Assembly (NCBI GenBank): GCA_036873755.1
Contig: JAVTVY010039385.1
Span: 62,001-126,000 of the forward strand
Source of the DNA: Hanleya hanleyi
Lineage: Eukaryota; Mollusca; Polyplacophora; Lepidopleurida; Hanleyidae
Direction of reading: 5' to 3'
DNA length: 64,000 nt
The position numbers and the translations under genes were made by a program. Position 1 is the first letter of the stretch, and each line of letters begins with the position of its first letter. Below are positions 34,886-45,351 of this stretch, piece by piece. Under the pieces are notes generated by a model that saw only the letters and a list, made by a program, of their open reading frames with translations, did no database searches and had not been told where the DNA came from.

Positions 34886-36178
34886 AAAATAGCCACCGGG
34901 GCGTTCAAAGGAACTCCTTTATGTAGTCTACAAATAGAAACTAATGAAAAACCCTTACATTTAAGACGAGAAGAGCTGTCAATGAAATATGCAGGGAAAA
35001 CAATAGCCAAGGGCGAAAGCCACCCATGCCACACAATTTTTGGCCCAAAAACCGAATACGAATTCCTAAAAACAAAATGGGGAAAAGACTCTGCACCACT
35101 CGGTTACACGATAGAACGATTATTCGAAGAACACGACATTCCAATCTCTCGTATCTCTGACACTGACAAGGTCAATAGACCACCATGGCAACTAATCACA
35201 CCACACGTGGACACGAATATACATAGCCACATCACCAAACAGGACAACCCAGAGCATATAAGGGTCACTGCCCTCGAATATATTGACACACATTGGAAAA
35301 ATCGCTTGAAAATATATACAGACGGCTCCAAAAACACAAGTCACAATACAGGTTCTGCATTCGTTATTCCAGAACTTGACATCCACGAAGGTTTCAAACT
35401 ACCAGACAATATGTCTGTATACACCACTGAATTAGTCGCCATAATCAAGGCCCTCGAATGGGTTCTCCAGAACCGACCGGTTTCCACCGTTATTCTTAGT
35501 GATTCCTTAAGCGGACTGGTATCTATAGAGAACTCCAAATCCAACAGTAGACCTGACCTCATACACGAAATAGAAATTCTATGTACACAAATAAGAGACA
35601 ATGACATTGACGCCATTTTAGCTTGGATTCCCGCCCACGTGGACGTTAGGGGAAATGAAGCCGCTGATAGGACAGCCAAAGATAGCCTCACCAAAACTGC
35701 ACCTGACGTGCAAATAGGACTAGGAACCAAAGAACTGAATTCCATCATTAGAACTAGAATAGATAGTAAATGGGAAAAAGAATGGAACGAAGAAAACCGA
35801 GGTAGATGGCTACATAGTATTCTAGATAAGGGGAAAAGACGGAGTTGTGGATTCCAGCTAGACAGCAAACGCGACGACCGCATTATCACCAGGTTAAGAC
35901 TAGGCAAAACCGGACTTAAATCACATCTGTCCATGCTTCTGAAAAACACCTCACCACTCTGTACCGCATGCAACAATGTAGAAGAAACAATAGAACATGT
36001 CCTGCTTGAATGCCCAATCCAAAACCGACAACGTGAGGCACTTAGAAACGAATTAAAAAAATCCAACACTCCCTTAACATTACCTGCGATATTAAACCCT
36101 AAGCCCCCCATTAGAAATCAGGTATTCAAGTCCTTAATAAATTTTATCAAAGCTGCTGGTTATTATTCCAGTATATAA
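34886..36178 (+). pseudogene. LINE ORF2 C-terminal fragment (RNase H), chimeric tail
   Basis: Open from the 5' truncation at about 34886 (KIATGAFKGTPL) to TAA at 36178. It covers the post-RT region and a whole RNase H with IYTDGSKN, TTELVAI, ILSDSLSG and HVDVRGNEAADRTAK. Compared with the full-length LINE at 19721-23539, nearly every residue matches up to about CGFQLDSKRDDRIITRLRLG (~35920). The last ~80 residues (CTACNN.. to the end) are only about half identical, and the 3' UTR is unrelated. It abuts the previous LINE fragment directly. Not functional: endonuclease and RT are missing. Confidence 0.85.
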
Positions 36179-36205
36179 TACCACCGCCGTGCATGCGCAG
36201 TCAAC

Positions 36206-36870
36206 TTTTTTTTTTTTTTTTTTTTTTTTTCCGCACATAATCAACCACTAGTACACCAAGTACTATCACACGATTTGATAGAGGCCAAATCATTCTTCTG
36301 ACTTAAACAAATGGTATGGTTGCATCGGAGTTACCTTGATACTGAGGGCCGTGTGCACCATAGCCATACAAAACATTATGGCCATAATAACTATCCATAC
36401 ATAACATCCGGCCAAAATGTCAGACTCATTTAGAAATAAAATAGGCATGGCAACAACGAGTTACCTTGATACTGAGGGCCGTCTGTTCCACTGTCCTACA
36501 AAACAAACGATGGATAAATCTAATTGAATTCACGACAACAATAGCACGGCCAAATCGCATATAGCGAGCAATATTCGGCATAAAATATAGGAAATGGTGA
36601 TGGCGGAGTTACCTTGATACTGAGGGCCGTCTATCTCATTGTCCTACAAATTCTTTATGGTCATCAAACGATAATGCATTCAGAAATAATACAGAGCTGT
36701 TTATTTGTGTATTCACCAAGTACTGAATTCATCGAAATGTTTAGTTATTTATCCATTTGTCCATCTATTTACTCACTTAATTATATATTGCTATTCATAT
36801 TATGTGACCGACGGTCGGGGGGTGCCTGTTGTTGTGAGGAAGATATATCAAATTATTGCATCGAAAAACA
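36206..36870. other. T25 tract and ~140-bp imperfect tandem repeats
   Basis: A run of 25 T at 36206-36230 follows the LINE fragment. GTTACCTTGATACTGAGGGC recurs near 36329, 36459 and 36607. The T run may be the poly(A) of a minus-strand retro-insert. I cannot identify the sequence. Confidence 0.5.
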
Positions 36871-37624
36871 ATAGAAAACAAGAATGACTACAAGCCTCCT
36901 ATTTCATATGATACAGGCACACCGAAGACCATAGACGAATTGGACAAGACCTAAAACAGAAGACGGATGACGATTACAAGAATACTAACAGCGCCTTAAG
37001 TGACAACGCCGCATAGCAAGAACACCCAGAATCAGAATACTCGACCCTAGACCACTCCGGACACGCTACCCCTTTGATGTTACCCAACTGACGCCTCAAC
37101 ACAGAATATGATCCTTTGACTTTCACGCAATATAGAACGTAGACCTGCCGTTCTGTACCCCAATACACACTCCAAGCAATTGTTACAGGCACAGATTTCT
37201 GGAAGGACCCCCCCTGTTCCCGAGGGCGTCAGTCGGGAAGTCGGCTCTAAGAACCCTGAAGACGCCCTGGTTCTCCCAGTTTTTTCTGGACGGCTTTGTG
37301 CGTACTATGGGGTACCAAGACAAAGGAATCATACACGCGATTACAGTGAACTCACAATTACCAGAATAGCTTAACAAAAAAAAACAAAAAACAGAAAGAG
37401 ACTTACGAACTTGTACATATAGCGATTCCTATTTACTTCTATTTATATCTCCTACTAATCTCTCATTGTTATTTATTATTTATCTATTTATTTATTTATA
37501 TATTTAGCGCTGGAAAAAATATTCAATAAACAACGTAATGTACCGCGAGAATCGAATAAAACATTGAGTTGATGGGCCGCGAAATCCGAATGGGAAGCGG
37601 CCCTTAAACTACAATTTCAATCAA
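36871..37624 (+). mobile_element. I-clade LINE 3' fragment
   Basis: LINE 3' UTR in plus orientation, from CAATAGAAAACAAGAATG to the AATTTCAATCAATT terminus. It contains the TGGTTCTCCCAGTTTTTTCT and AAATAAATA-type blocks in reverse order relative to the minus-strand element at 18240. Confidence 0.75.
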
Positions 37625-38403
37625 TTCGAATTCGAAATCCGAATGGGAAGCGGCCCTTAAACTACAATTTCATCATCATCTTCGACTCAATAGAAAACAA
37701 GAATGGCTACAAGCCGTCTATTTCATATGATACAGGCACACCGAAGACCACAGACGAGTTGGACAAGACCTGAAACAGAAGACGGATGACATTACAAGAA
37801 TACCTACAGCGCCTAGAGTGACAACGCCGCATAGCAAGAACACCCAGAATCAGAATACTCGACCCTAGACCACACCGGACACGCTACCACTTGGATGTTA
37901 CCGAACTGACACCTCAACACAGAATATGATCCTTTGACTTTCACGTAATATAGGACGTAGACCTGCCGTTCTGTACCCTATTACACACTCCAAGCAATTG
38001 TTACAGGCACAGATTTCTGGAAGGACCCACCCTGTTCCCAAGGGCGTCGTTAGGGAAGTCGTCTCGAAGAATCCTGAAAACGCCCTGGTTCTCCCAGTTT
38101 TTTTCTGGACGGCTTTGTGCGTACTATGGGGTACCGAGACAAAGGTATCATCCACGCGATTATAACAAATATTTTCCAGTATAAAAACCAATAACAGACT
38201 TAACGACTTGTACATAGCGACTCTTCTCTACTAGTATTTATATTTTCTCATTGTTATTGTTATTCATTATTTAATTATTTATTTTAATATCTAGTGCTGC
38301 AAATTAACAAAGAAATGTACCGTGAAATTTAAATAAAACATTGAGTTGATGGGCCGCGAAATCCGTATGGGAAGCGGCCCTTAAACTACAATTTCAATCA
38401 ATC
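37625..38403 (+). mobile_element. Further LINE 3' fragments, two overlapping pieces
   Basis: 37630-37676 is only the last ~45 bp of the LINE 3' end (GGGAAGCGGCCCTTAAACTA..). 37690-38403 is a longer copy starting with the same CAATAGAAAACAAGAATGG phrase as 36871 and ending TTTCAATCAATCAA. The nesting suggests repeated insertion or slippage at one site. Confidence 0.7.
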
Positions 38404-38460
38404 AAAATTCGACTCGAGAATACTACCGCCTAATAAATAGCAGTATAAATTGACTCCAAA

Positions 38461-38599
38461 ATGCCGTATTGTGCCGCCTACGGTTGTACAAACGAGCAGA
38501 AAAAAAGGTTGTGGGTTGAATTTTTTCTCGTTTCCCGTGGAGACCATCCGACATGAATTTACTAGACTGTTTGCGTGCAGGTGGGCTATCTGATAATGT
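38461..38599 (+). pseudogene. THAP-domain first exon, frameshifted
   Basis: ATG in good context starts MPYCAAYGCTNEQKK, the C-x4-C opening of a THAP zinc finger with its usual MP-C-AAYGC start. A run of seven A then shifts the frame. In the next frame the expected GLNFFSFPVETIRHEFTRLF continues before a stop near 38593. THAP domains bind DNA and form the N-terminus or partner protein of P- and Kolobok-type transposases (known). The distal C-x2-H half is absent, either spliced to a lost exon or decayed. The A7 shift could also be an assembly error. Confidence 0.65.
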
Positions 38600-39022
38600 C
38601 ACCAACACCCGTTATGCGAGAAATTGCCCCTTATCTGCGAAAAGTCGGGAGCAGGACCGCTAGAAAGTCGCAATTTGTTCTTTCCTATCAATTACCCTAG
38701 CTGGACGGCATATTCCTACTGGAAATAATTTATTGAACACAGATTTGCCAGAAGTAAAAACAAAATGAACTAAATATTTTTGGTAGATAATATATAACGT
38801 CGTACTTTCAAACTGACCTGAACGAAAGAGAAAACTCCAAAATTGGCGTACGTCTCGGTGTTGAAATTTCACCAGCTAGGCCTGGACTAACAAATTATTT
38901 CGATCATTGTCTAAATATTTATTCATTCTGTGCATAGGCGGCCTATATATAACGTCCGGCATAGATAATAAATAACATACCAGTATGTGTTTACAAGTCG
39001 ACCTTGTTCCGTGTGGGACGGT

Positions 39023-39160
39023 TCACGGTTCAGATTCGCTTTCCCTCTGTTCCATCTCATTTCGGTCGTTTGGTACGCGTTCAAACTGATACGGCAGAAC
39101 GTCAAGATGTCCATTTATGTCGTCTGTATATAGATCATCATCACTGGCATATTCCTCCAT
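39023..39160 (-). pseudogene. Acidic N-terminal exon of the Kolobok-like element's second gene
   Basis: ATG at 39160 opens a 45-residue acidic peptide: MEEYASDDDLYTDDINGHLD then VLPYQFERVP, ending SESEP-stop at 39023. It lies ~300 bp from the right TIR and points into the element. A short acidic head leading to a PYxFEP phrase resembles the start of cysteine-rich P2RX7-like proteins common in invertebrate genomes (recollection, not checked). No cysteine-rich exon follows here, so the gene is truncated. Confidence 0.4.
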
Positions 39161-39450
39161 GGTTTCGAATCGTTTTCGATTAATTATACAGCGATATACG
39201 CGATGGAGTAATCGCAAATCCACAGCTTAATATATAGCGCTGACAGCTGCCCACAGGAGACGGTCGCCTGTCTGACGTTATAAGGTCACGTGACGCCTAA
39301 GCTCATTAACGGGTTAACTGGCGGAAATTGAGCTACAGGTCTTTAATTAAAAAGGCTTAAATACGCTCACAGGGGACAAGGAATTTTTTTTCTAAAAACT
39401 CTTCTGACACATATTCCAGAGAAAAACAAATATTGATTAAAATCCTTTAA

Positions 39451-40044
39451 TAATGGTCTTAATGTGTCCCATTCGCGACTGCTCGGCCTATTCCGTGGAA
39501 GTCCCAGTACCCCGCGCATTAATGGTGTAAGGATTTTGCACCGCTCTGGTGTAAACGGTGATCCGCCGCACCGGAGGCACAAAACATGCTATGGGATGTG
39601 TTTTCGCTCACATAGTCCTCGTTGTATTTCTCCCTTATCAGGAGATAAAATATATATTCAAATGAAATGGATATTACCTTGATTCTACCTCCGGAAGATC
39701 TCTTCTAATTTGAGGTGTTTCTCCTAGGTTTTCGTCTCAAACTGATCTCCATGGTAAAGGAAGTCATACAGCTGACATGCGCTGTTTGGAGTTTCGGCGT
39801 GATACTGTGGTTTCAACATGGATGCCAATATGGATTCCTAGCAGTGTGGGCCGAGGTACTATAATGTCCTACATTATCCGAGACCGTGCCGCTGAGAGTA
39901 ATTGTAACAGTCTATTTTGAAAATTGTTGAAAAGATGTCTGAATAAAATGACATTGTATGTGGAGTGCATTTAGTTCCTGGAATTGTGTAAAGGTTAAAT
40001 ATTAAGCGTGAAAGACTGCATGTAACCTATGAAGAGAAGAACAC
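39451..40044. other. No recognisable gene
   Basis: Flanking sequence to the right of the Kolobok-like element. Only short open frames, with no domain, TIR or repeat structure that I can support. Confidence 0.4.
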
Positions 40045-40364
40045 ATTATAATTAAGCTGTGTCACTTTTGGTCAATCCAAATTATACGCAATATGGAATA
40101 AGCTCCTGCAAAATACAGAAAAAGAAATGTTAAGATACAAATGTTCGTAATGGCGAATCATTTTTAACCAAATAGTTGACAATGAATATTAAACATATTC
40201 TCAAAATTATTTCGGAAATTGTTTAAAATCCATTGTCAACTATTCTGCTAAAAATGAATCGCCCTCAACTTTTTGGTAGCCTTCCTTTTTTCTGTATTTT
40301 GCAGGGGCTTGTTCCATATTGCTTATAATTTGGATTGACAAAATGTGACAGCATAATTGTAAAG
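40045..40364. mobile_element. ~320-bp foldback MITE
   Basis: Nearly the whole segment is an inverted repeat. GTCAATCCAAATTATACGCA (left) mirrors the right side's GTCAATCCAAATTATAAGCA on the opposite strand. Similarity continues through GCAAAATACAGAAAA and ATAGTTGACAATG to a centre near 40200. Arms are ~150 bp and roughly 85% matched by eye. No coding sequence. Confidence 0.8.
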
Positions 40365-41553
40365 TTTTCATTTTATTATTGGGTTATTAGGCTTGCGTAC
40401 CCAATATTTGGCATTTACACATGTGCATGAATTAAATGCACTGTACATACAATGTCAATTTCTTCAGGCATACACTTTTCATCAATTTCCAAAATACTCT
40501 GTAACAACAACAACAAGAAAAACAACACTCTGTTCATTAACACCTTAAGGATGTCGGCACCTCTAACCACTTCCCTTATATGTGTTGTAATCTAAACCAA
40601 GTCTTTCATGACATCAACTGCCTGGTCATAAATGATAAACGCCTTTGTGACACGACCAAGTCACCTCTCGCAACAATTCCATGATGAACAGTGGGATAAA
40701 GATAAAGATGTAAGACCATATCATTGTGAATTCACTCAGAAATCTAAGAAGAAAAAAAAGACTCTGGGTTTTTGCAATGTTGATGGTAGGTGCTTAAGGT
40801 GCCCGAATCTAAATATCAGGAATTATTTGAGACTTTGAAGTCGCGCTTCTAAGTATATGGACATGGTGATTGCATTCAAAGGGCACCACAAGAAATTCTT
40901 ATAAGAGATAGTTTGACAATTAACAATTTTTTTCTAGTGTAATTTTGTTTTCAGATGGTTGATCTCTAGATAGAGATTTATGTTGTTCGTCGCTATACAG
41001 CTGAAATGTCGCTGAACGCGACGGTAAATTCTCTCTGTCTCTCGCTAGCTCATTGATGGGAGCACGGTGGGCAGAGGTTACTGTTTCAATGCATTTTGCG
41101 GAGAAGCAACATGAACTTGATAATGTGGTGTCTAGCACTGAAATTGCACTTCGTCTTTATTGCACCAATGAAGCCTCCTGTCTGTGTCTTGGTGTTTTAT
41201 AGGGTGGATGTCGAGTTCCATGTTGCTTCAAAGGTTTACTGCTTTGAAGCAATAGGAACGCAACTTAGCTGGGTGGTGCCTAGTTGGTTCGTCGCGATAT
41301 GACTAGAATATTGTTAAAAGGAACATTAAATCCTACTCACTCACTCTCTCTCTCTTTCGCTCTAGCTCATTCACACTGGATGATCAAAATGAGCACTGAA
41401 GCGGACTCTTATCCTGGTCATGTATTGGGAGGACGCATGACATGTTGGTTTTGATTATCCACTGTGTGTAAACTGAGCTGGCACTCGGCGGTGAATTAAA
41501 TTCGAATTTCACGATGGAAGATTTTAGGTTGATTATATTCTCTTACGATTCTC
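40365..41553. other. No gene seen; two SINE-like tail fragments
   Basis: Contains ACAGCTGAAATGTCGCTGAA..GACGGTAAATTCTCTC (about 40989-41046) and GATATGACTAGAATATTG..ACATTAAATCCTACTCACTC (about 41291-41362). These match the 3' tail motif of the SINE at 54109-54469. The rest is unassigned. Confidence 0.5.
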
Positions 41554-41838
41554 TTAAAGGGGAATGTTATCGCCGGACCTATGTAAACGTTAATATATAC
41601 CTTGATACTATAAGAAATCGACTATATAGTTTTCCCCCCGATCTCCGAACTTCAAAACGGTAAATTTGGCGATTTAAACGCGTTCCTACCACGAGCCTGT
41701 CAAAGTGGTGACCTTTGACCCATGGCGTCACAGAGTGAACCAGTCCGCCATAGCATTAGCATTAGCATACGTAAACAAGTAAAATCTGCTCCAATATTTT
41801 TCGATTTTTCGACTGTATTCTCGTACTTTGGAGGCATC

Positions 41839-42090
41839 ATACCTCGTCGGTGTGTTGTTGGAGGGTGTAGCAACACGAATGGAGATGGATTCAAGTTGCA
41901 CTCGTGGCCAAACGGGGAAAAAATCGGGGAGAAATTCGACGAAATTTGTGCAAAACACGTGGGGAAAGCCAACGAAATGGTCTCGCATTTATTTCGCTCA
42001 CTAGACTGACGACAGCTATGCAACAACAGAGATGGCAAGAATGTGTGGATATCCCCCTATACTGAAAGAAGCTATTTCCAAGATCAAGAC
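41839..42090 (+). pseudogene. THAP-domain remnant
   Basis: PRRCVVGGCSNTNGDGFKLH gives the C-x4-C and basic loop of a THAP finger, with ATA where the start methionine is expected. A frameshift in GGGGAAAAAATCGGGG leads to the second frame, KFVQNTWGKPTKWSRIYFAH, which matches the helix and the C-x2-H end but with Y for C. A TAG then replaces the residue after that His. YATTEMARMCGYPPILKEA follows. At least two disabling changes and a lost start make this a dead gene. A longer frame from ATG 41722 leads into it. Confidence 0.65.
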
Positions 42091-43376
42091 AAATAAATCT
42101 TTATCAGAAAGAGAAAATAGACAACCCCTCAGTCTGCCGGAGTGCGTGAGTTATACAGGGACGACCGACCTCGTGGACTCGGCAAGCGACAAACCGTTCC
42201 CGCAGACAAGCACTGTAAATGTCCCTGGATGTTTGGGCCCACACCGCTTCCATCGTCTCCTCTACCGAAGATTTAATCTTCCACTCTTGAAATTTTGCAT
42301 CAGTCCCACGGAGTGATCGAACAGCCAATTCTGAATCCTACAGCTATTAACTGAACTGTAATAATCAATGTACTTTTAATCAACTTATTTCCGTATATAG
42401 GAAATTCACTTCTGGCACCAGCTTATCCTGATTATTTGGTGTCTTTTTGTATCTCCCTGTGAGCACATACATTCTATTTTTTTTGATACAGTAAATTGAA
42501 ATTGATCACCCGGAAGAGTAACTGAAACTAACAGAAAGGTGTGAAGCAAACAATTTTTTATGTGAGGGTGTCCAAGAGGGAGAGTGAGAGAATTAAGGTT
42601 TAACGTCGCGCGTTCAGCAACAGGGTGTCCAAAAGAAATAAACTGGGCTTCTCCACAGGTGAGTTAGTTATTGTTTCAACATCAAATAGCTTCCTTTGGA
42701 ATTTAAACTTTGTTTTCATTTGAGAGAACTTATCCACAGGTATGGATTAGCTCTCGTTTTAACATCAAATCGCTAACAATAATTGACAAACACATAATAA
42801 AATTAAGCACGTAAGCAATGTAAATAAGCCGGCCTGCCACGGTATAACAATCTGTCCGTCCCGTAAGAATTGGAAAAAAATAATGAACCATACAATGTCA
42901 ATAAACACACACATATAAAAATAAGGGCGTAAATAACTACATAGTATGCTCTTACAATAACAAATTATCTGTAGATTTTAAATGAATATATATATTATAG
43001 TGACATCCACAATAAGCCAAGCCGGCCTAGTTTCCTTTTTGCTATATTATTTAGAAGTTTTTTTAGCACGGAAGAGTAAATTTACGATCCTGTGCATTAT
43101 AATAACTGATTTATGCCTAAAAAAAATGCCAGATAAAAGCAGAAATGTATAAATATTATTGTAAGATCCACGGATAGTTGTAATTTCGTGTATAAAGCAT
43201 GTAATCAGTGTATTTAAACCGGCCTGCCACAGCCTGACACGGCCTGCCACAGGCTTGAAACAGGCCTGACATCAGGACGACCCAGTTTGACCCCAGATTC
43301 GCTTGTACATATGGCTCAAATTTATATGACTCGATAGGTTCTCCTTCTCCTTTAGTTTCATGATCGGTTACTGCCT

Positions 43377-43484
43377 CTACATTCCAAGACCTGTATAATC
43401 TCCAACGTCACAGTCTTCAATGTGGTTAACGCTGAAATCGGAATCTGTGTCAGAGCTTGTACCGCTGTCTGTGTTATCCGCCAT
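43377..43484 (-). pseudogene. Acidic first exon near right TIR
   Basis: ATG at 43484, embedded in CAAACATGGCGG, opens 35 codons: MADNTDSGTSSDTDSDFSVN then HIEDCDVGDYTG, ending in TAG. Like the exon at 39160-39023 it is acidic, short, points inward from the right TIR and has no continuation I can find. The two are probably the same gene in two related elements (inference from position and composition). Confidence 0.4.
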
Positions 43485-43889
43485 GTTTGACTCTGGCCGC
43501 TTCACTGTGTGACGTCACAGGGTAATCGCCGGGCGGATTTACTGGGGGTAAAAATCAGGCACTTTGGAGCCGTATTTCAGGATATTGCATCATCGCTAAA
43601 TTTTTTAAAATAATTCTAAAAAATAAAGCAGGCCACAGGGAACTGCTTTTTATTGGTTTTAGCCTTTCAAAAATTGTGATAACATTCCCCTTTAACCAAA
43701 AGTAATACCAGAAATGGCACAAACCTAAACATACATGCACGATAGTTATATTTTCATAACCGAAATAGAAATAATAGGAAACCTGTATTTAATGAAACTA
43801 TGAAACTTAGCTAATAAGGACCAAAATATTCATGAATGTTTGGCTATAAGGATCCTGTTTTATCCATTTGTAGTTGCTCTGTATCTTGT

Positions 43890-44110
43890 TACCCAATTTG
43901 ACTGTGACCCATTACTCATTATAAATGCGAAAGAAACATGAAAATAGAACCAGAAATCTGCATACATTATGTTCATATTTATTTCCGGGAAAAGGATAAA
44001 AAGGCATATCTAGCGATCTAGGCCTAGGCGGCCCCTGCACCCTCGCCTGTTGGGCTGTAATAGTCCACCACCCCTATGAATTTTCGCTGAATCCGCCCTT
44101 GCTGTCACAC
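43890..44110. repeat. Dispersed repeat with GGCGGCCCCTG core
   Basis: TTTATTTCCGGGAAAAGGAT..TAGGCGGCCCCTGCACCCTC..CTGTTGGGCTGT is shared with three copies at 56280-57105. It ends with AATTTTCGCTGAATCCGCCC, also present near 57080. Family unknown. Confidence 0.7.
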
Positions 44111-44549
44111 AATGGGTTATCATTCTTTCGTTTCCACCCCTCGGGCAAATATTCCGGAAGGGTATTGCCGTCTTCGTCGGCGAAGTCTGTCTGACTTTCT
44201 TTATCGTGAACACGATATCTCGAAAACGATTATAGCCATGCATTTATAGTCCTATCACTTATATGCAGCCGGTGATGGTTCAGAAGCTTCTGTTCACGAA
44301 GAAATATAGCTAGGCTTTCTATACATGTAGAAGTCTGGCGCTTGTCGAGAAGTGTTTTGAAAATGTCTGACCTTGACCTATTTTGTCCAGGTCATATTTT
44401 ATTTCGTACGATATTTCATGAGAGAGAGAGAATTAAGATTTAATGTCGCGTTCAGCAATATTTCATGAAAGGTATGTATACTGTCTAAAGGATATGGTAC
44501 GATAAGGCGGGATTTCGGCCTGAAGTGGTGCGGTTGAAATTAAAAAAAT

Positions 44550-44935
44550 AAACTGTCCCAAAAATTGTTTTAATGTAACATCAAGAGAAACTATCTACAC
44601 AATATGTGAAAGTTCTAGATCGATTGCATTATGATTATAGTTATGACATGAAATTGAAATCGGCAGCATGTGCTATTTCGTGATAAAAGGTTTAAATAGA
44701 GTCCTTCAAACAGATATTTAGACCCAAAGGACCACTTGGACCATGTGCAGTGGTATTATACCTCCACTGTTGGAAAATCTTTTTGGTCCAAGAGGTCCTT
44801 CGCGTCAAAATCTGTGTGTGTATGACTCGATTTAGACCTTTTCCGCGAAAGAGCACATGCTGCGGATTTCAGTTTCATGTCATAACTATAATCAACGCAA
44901 TCGATCTAGAATTTCACATATTGTGTACAATGATA
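44550..44935. mobile_element. ~350-bp foldback MITE
   Basis: ACAATATGTGAAAGTTCTAG through ATGACATGAAATTGAAATC (44593-44660) is mirrored at 44862-44932. Inner arms AAAGGACCACTTGGACC and GGTCCAAGAGGTCCTT close around a short centre near 44765. No coding sequence. Confidence 0.75.
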
Positions 44936-45144
44936 CGCTTCGTAGGAGTTTCTCCGCTTCATGTCACTCGACAAATATATGTAGGTTTATTGGTTTGGTG
45001 TGAAATTTAAGCCGTACGACGTCGGGTATTACAGGTTCGTTTTTCTGGGTATTCTTGCATTTATCGGGTTACCACATGTTGGGACGTTTACTCCATCAGA
45101 CGTGCACGATAGTAGTAGGAAAAGAGTAAATTGCCTCCCATTTG

Positions 45145-45270
45145 TGGCGCGCTCACTTCCGGTTGAGTGGCGCGCTGCCCTCAACCAATCAGAAGCGAGT
45201 ATTTTGACCCGGTGCATTATGGGACATATCCAAGATGGCGGCGTCTGCCTTCTGGTTCAAGATGGCGGTA
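45145..45270. promoter_or_regulatory. Promoter-like cluster: ETS, CCAAT and YY1-type motifs
   Basis: ACTTCCGGTT (45155, ETS-type), CCAATCAG (45184, CCAAT box), CCAAGATGGCGGC (45230, YY1-type) and a second AAGATGGCGG (45259) lie within ~115 bp just outside the left satellite of the giant palindrome. The motif names are established; the activity is inference. No clear gene starts here. Confidence 0.3.
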
Positions 45271-45351
45271 CGTCCGGTGTCGAAAACTGGCCATTTTGTC
45301 GGGATGTGGTCAATTAGTGTCGAAAACTGGACCCTGTCTGGGTCCCGCTAG

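Larger units (their letters stand above)
33679..39450. mobile_element. Kolobok-like DNA transposon (TTAA, THAP), filled with LINE fragments
   Basis: Inverted ends start TTAAAGGATTTTAATCAATA at 33679 and, on the other strand, at 39450. They stay similar for ~120 bp through CTGGAATATGTGTCAGAAGA and CCTTGTCCC. TTAA flanks both ends (33679-33682, 39447-39450). A THAP-type exon (38461) and an acidic minus-strand exon (39160-39023) lie inside. TTAA duplication plus a THAP protein is the Kolobok signature (known); piggyBac also uses TTAA but its ends begin CCC. About 4.1 kb of LINE-derived sequence (34281-38403) sits inside; without it the element is ~1.6 kb. Confidence 0.75.
41554..43695. mobile_element. 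Kolobok-like DNA transposon (TTAA, THAP), 2.1 kb
   Basis: Inverted ends TTAAAGGGGAATGTTATC at 41554-41571 and its exact complement at 43678-43695, with TTAA on both sides. A THAP remnant lies ~290 bp inside the left end on the plus strand, and an acidic minus-strand first exon lies ~210 bp inside the right end. This layout repeats that of 33679-39450. No DDE transposase core is recognisable, so the element is non-autonomous or decayed. An embedded SINE-like tail sits near 42581-42622. Confidence 0.75.

Noticed and set aside
35341..36111. 256-codon minus-strand open frame
   Set aside because: Antisense shadow of the LINE RNase H fragment at 34886-36178.
41554..43695. piggyBac element
   Set aside because: TTAA target is compatible, but the ends start AGGGG and not CCC, and the only protein domain visible is THAP, which favours Kolobok.
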